In this document: positions 7,671 to 9,055 of the stretch, in pieces
How positions within the stretch are numbered: the first letter of the stretch is position 1
Layout of the letters: every line of letters starts with the position of its first letter
Assembly (NCBI GenBank): GCA_013044305.1
Contig: JABEUT010000264.1
Coordinates: 1-9,055, forward strand
Direction: 5' to 3'
Origin: Bacteroidia bacterium
GTDB lineage: Bacteria > Bacteroidota > Bacteroidia > JABEUT01
Length of the DNA: 9,055 nt
Notes under the pieces: model-generated
Told to the model about the DNA's origin: nothing
Databases searched by the model: none
Seen by the model: only the letters and a program-made list of their open reading frames with translations
Program-made: the position numbers and the translations under genes

Positions 7671-8026
7671 CTATTTATCCTTCTTTTGCTGACGGTATAG
7701 AATAACTTCAGCCTTTTCCATGGTTATCATGGCGCCGCATGCGGCTTTTTCAATCATCGGGTTAATTGCCTGCAAAAAGTTTCCGATTTTATCTTCCGTA
7801 TCCACAATCTCGATAACCACCGGTCGGTCGAGCGATAATTCAAGGATTTTTTCTGTATGGATGCGGCTGCCGGCGCCAAAGGACAGGATTCCGCGCAGAA
7901 CAGTTGCGCCGTTCATGCCTTCTTTTTTGCCGCTTTTACTAAGGCTTCATACAGCGGTACATTATTCAGCTTGTCCGACTCGCCTAGGAATATGCGTATT
8001 AGTTTATAATTCTGTCCCGGTTCCAT
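7671..8026 (-). CDS. DUF190 protein, split by a -1 frameshift
   Basis: DUF190 proteins are small (about 100-120 aa), often encoded beside crcB, and are thought to act with fluoride export; the biochemical role is not established. Two frames together give a complete family member. The first, from ATG 8026, reads MEPGQNYKLIRIFLGESDKL, then NNVPLYEALVKAAKK, and stops at TGA 7915-7913 (37 aa). The second carries GATVLRGILSFGAGSRIH, then VVIEIVDTEDKI, to the stop at 7671. Its own first ATG (7916-7914) overlaps the TGA as ATGA, giving an 81-aa product if started there. A -1 slip at A AAA AAG (7928-7922) would join them into 118 aa. The gene starts 5 bp after crcB. It may be a programmed frameshift, a coupled split gene, a recent pseudogene or a homopolymer error. 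The family call is firm; integrity is not. Confidence 0.85.
7922..7928 (-). other. A AAA AAG slippery heptamer in DUF190
   Basis: On the minus strand the incoming frame reads GCA AAA AAG AAG GCA TGA, so the heptamer has the X XXY YYZ phase required for -1 slippage. Slipping gives AAA AAA GAA GGC ATG, which continues as DUF190. Twelve nt downstream a GCGCA/TGCGC stem with a 7-nt loop (7893-7909) can form. An alternative longer-range CGGCGC/GCGCCG pairing (7906-7911 with 7871-7876) also exists. The 12-nt spacer is longer than usual for bacterial frameshift stimulators, and no Shine-Dalgarno-like stimulator is seen upstream. Confidence 0.45.
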
Positions 8027-8031
8027 GTAAA

Positions 8032-8412
8032 TTACAGTTTGGTTAATGACAAGCCTATAAAGGTAGCTGCAAAGCCAGTGATTACGCTTATGGCTACGTT
8101 TAAACCGGCATATAATATTTCAGAATCGCGGATGAGGGCAATGCTTTCGTATGAAAAGGATGAGAATGTGGTAAAACCACCGCATATGCCCGTTGCAAGA
8201 AAAACGCGCCACTCCGGTGTCATCCAGTTGAAGCGCTCGGAGAGTCCGTAAACAATTCCTATTACGAGACAGCCTGCAACATTCACCGCGAGGGTTCCAT
8301 AAGGGAAGCCGGAGTTAACAAAATGCCTCTGTACGGCTTGTGCGATGATAAATCTGGCTATACTGCCCAGCGCTCCTCCTACTCCGATAAGGGTTAATAT
8401 TTTAATCATCAT
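8032..8412 (-). CDS. crcB: Fluoride ion channel CrcB/Fluc
   Basis: Small inner-membrane protein that forms dual-topology dimers and lets fluoride leave the cytoplasm. The 126 residues contain four hydrophobic segments (about 4-26, 36-57, 68-90, 100-122). Family signatures are GVGGALGSIAR (10-20), GTLAVNVAGCLVIG (39-52) with the conserved Asn44, and GICGGFTTFSSFSYE (75-89). Within the last, T81-T82-F83-S84-S85-F86 holds the two pore-lining phenylalanines. Two adjacent ATGs (8412 and 8409) could serve as start; no Shine-Dalgarno site is seen. A fluoride riboswitch ends about 10 nt before the first ATG, which confirms the assignment and suggests control at or near translation start. The DUF190 gene follows after 5 bp. 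Confidence 0.97.
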   Translation of the reverse strand: MMIKILTLIGVGGALGSIARFIIAQAVQRHFVNSGFPYGTLAVNVAGCLVIGIVYGLSERFNWMTPEWRVFLATGICGGFTTFSSFSYESIALIRDSEILYAGLNVAISVITGFAATFIGLSLTKL

Positions 8413-8422
8413 AAAAGTTTAA

Positions 8423-8500
8423 GGTAGGAGTTATCAGACAGACGGATTGGTTATAGTAAGGCAAGCCGGCGGACGGTTAAGGGCAAACTCCATTGCCACT
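8423..8500 (-). ncRNA. Fluoride riboswitch (crcB motif)
   Basis: Cis-acting RNA in the crcB leader that binds fluoride with magnesium and turns on the downstream genes. On the minus strand GGCAATGGAGTTTGCC (8497-8482) matches the 5' half of the motif as I recall it (GGCGATGGAGTTCGCC). Its P1 pair GGCA/TGCC carries a compensated G-C to A-U change. TGATAACTCCTACC (8436-8423) matches the 3' half. The defining pseudoknot GGAGTT (8491-8486) with AACTCC (8432-8427) is a perfect 6 bp. The segment between is longer than usual and P3 is poorly formed: only GGCTTG/CAATCC with one mismatch is evident. No intrinsic terminator follows before crcB, so translational control is likelier than attenuation. Confidence 0.9.
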
Positions 8501-8506
8501 GGAAGA

Positions 8507-8514
8507 CAAAGGTA
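8507..8514 (-). promoter_or_regulatory. Promoter -7 box of the fluoride operon
   Basis: On the minus strand TACCTTTG matches TAnnTTTG exactly and ends 7 bp before the first base of the riboswitch. Transcription would therefore start just ahead of the aptamer, as expected. The -33 region has only an imperfect TGTG match. Confidence 0.6.
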
Positions 8515-8539
8515 TGATTTTTATTAAAACACATCGGAT

Positions 8540-8568
8540 AATGGTAAAAAAATCAAGCTTTTACCATT
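8540..8568 (-). terminator. 10-bp hairpin overlapping the glycosyltransferase stop
   Basis: AATGGTAAAA (8540-8549) and TTTTACCATT (8559-8568) form a perfect 10-bp inverted repeat with a 9-nt loop that includes the TGA stop (8555-8553). It lies between the glycosyltransferase and the fluoride operon promoter. The T run falls within the loop and stem, not after it, so it is not a classical intrinsic terminator. Confidence 0.4.
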
Positions 8569-9055
8569 TGCAGCCATTCATTGAGCGCCTGCTTATAGTT
8601 TCGCTTATAGGAAGCACTGTTGAATCCCTTGCTTTGAAAAACTTTTACCCAGGCCTCACGAAGGGAAAAATGCCTTTGCCGGCACATCACCCCTATTCCT
8701 TCCGATTCCATATACATTGCAAGATATTCCTGTTCGGTTTGCCCGGGGGTAGCCACAAAAATTGCACCCTTCCCTCCTACTGCCGCAAGATCCATGATGG
8801 TTGAGTAACCCGGGCGGGCAAGGATGGCCTTGCTGCTTACTATCTTTTCAAATAATTCTTTGGCCGGCAGGTGGGCAATAAGTTCTACCCTGTCATTCAA
8901 TTTAAGTGATTTACCTCCCGGCTTTCCCTGTATCACACTTGCCCTGATGTTGCCTAACTCGTTGATTTGTTTAATTACCTTCATCTCGAGCACTGACCGC
9001 TGTGGCTCCGGTCCCGAAAGCAAAACAAGCAGGTCGCGTTCCATTGCCTTAGGTG
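8553..9055 (-). CDS. GT28/MurG-like glycosyltransferase, C-terminal part (5' end outside window)
   Basis: Only the C-terminal nucleotide-sugar-binding half is inside the window; the frame is still open at base 9055, with Pro-Lys-Ala before the first methionine at 9044, so that methionine is unlikely to be the true start. Counting from it, LLVLLSGPEPQRS (5-17) is the opening strand and loop of the C-terminal Rossmann domain. ARPGYSTIMDL (76-86) and TPGQTEQEYLA (99-109) are the donor-binding motifs typical of the GT28 C-terminal family. The tail is basic and amphipathic (YKRNYKQALNEWLQMVKA). The acceptor and sugar cannot be inferred from this half. It reads toward the fluoride operon, 140 bp upstream of crcB, and is separated from it by a hairpin and an apparent promoter. 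Confidence 0.85.
   Translation of the reverse strand, partial: PKAMERDLLVLLSGPEPQRSVLEMKVIKQINELGNIRASVIQGKPGGKSLKLNDRVELIAHLPAKELFEKIVSSKAILARPGYSTIMDLAAVGGKGAIFVATPGQTEQEYLAMYMESEGIGVMCRQRHFSLREAWVKVFQSKGFNSASYKRNYKQALNEWLQMVKA

Noticed and set aside
7671..7916. Treating the 81-codon frame alone as the complete DUF190 gene
   Set aside because: Family members have an N-terminal part with RIFLGESD-like and PLYEAL-like blocks; both are present upstream in another frame, so the short version omits a third of the protein.
7720..8046. 108-codon plus-strand frame opposite DUF190
   Set aside because: It spans both halves of the DUF190 gene on the other strand and has no domain signal; the minus-strand reading explains the sequence.
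8493..8804. 103-codon plus-strand frame over the riboswitch promoter and glycosyltransferase end
   Set aside because: Overlaps a clear riboswitch, promoter and GT28 C-terminal coding sequence on the minus strand.
8861..9044. Met at 9044 as the glycosyltransferase start
   Set aside because: The frame remains open to the window edge and the visible part begins in the C-terminal Rossmann domain, so the gene must extend beyond 9055.
1..9055. Defence system, prophage, insertion sequence or CRISPR array
   Set aside because: No transposase, integrase, repeat-spacer pattern, terminal inverted repeats or nuclease genes are seen; the genes are ordinary housekeeping and ion-resistance functions.

Overview
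The window looks like a chromosomal housekeeping segment from a member of the Bacteroidota. Four things support this. Prolyl-tRNA synthetase is the short archaeal/eukaryote-like form ending in tyrosine. Several promoter-like sites match the Bacteroidota -7 box TAnnTTTG. Most genes lack Shine-Dalgarno sites. A DUF3822 gene sits directly upstream of rsmD, as I recall it does in this phylum. I cannot assign a genus. No mobile element, CRISPR array, tRNA or rRNA gene was seen.

The left two thirds read on the plus strand. In order they are proS (134-1603), an unrecognised 230-residue soluble protein (1671-2363), a 415-bp stretch with small hairpins and one possible 35-residue membrane microprotein (2364-2778), uppP for undecaprenyl-diphosphate recycling (2779-3573), and a large exported M1 zinc aminopeptidase (3676-6150). 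The M1 gene converges on the minus-strand group, with a 36-bp gap that holds a 7-bp hairpin.

The right third reads on the minus strand. At the window edge is the C-terminal part of a GT28/MurG-like glycosyltransferase (8553 to beyond 9055). Downstream of it comes a promoter candidate (8507-8514), a fluoride (crcB-type) riboswitch (8423-8500), crcB (fluoride channel), a DUF190 gene, a DUF3822 gene and rsmD (16S rRNA guanine-N2 methyltransferase). Spacings are 5, 16 and 61 bp, so these four genes could share a fluoride-controlled transcript. A second -7-like box just before DUF3822 may give the two housekeeping genes their own promoter.

The main observation is that DUF190 is interrupted. Its first 37 codons (from 8026) and its remaining 81 codons lie in different frames. 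The junction carries A AAA AAG in the incoming frame, the heptamer used for programmed -1 frameshifting in dnaX. The first frame's stop overlaps an ATG of the second as ATGA. A -1 slip would restore a normal-looking 118-residue DUF190 protein. Programmed frameshifting, a split and coupled gene pair, a real mutation and a one-base homopolymer sequencing error all remain possible.
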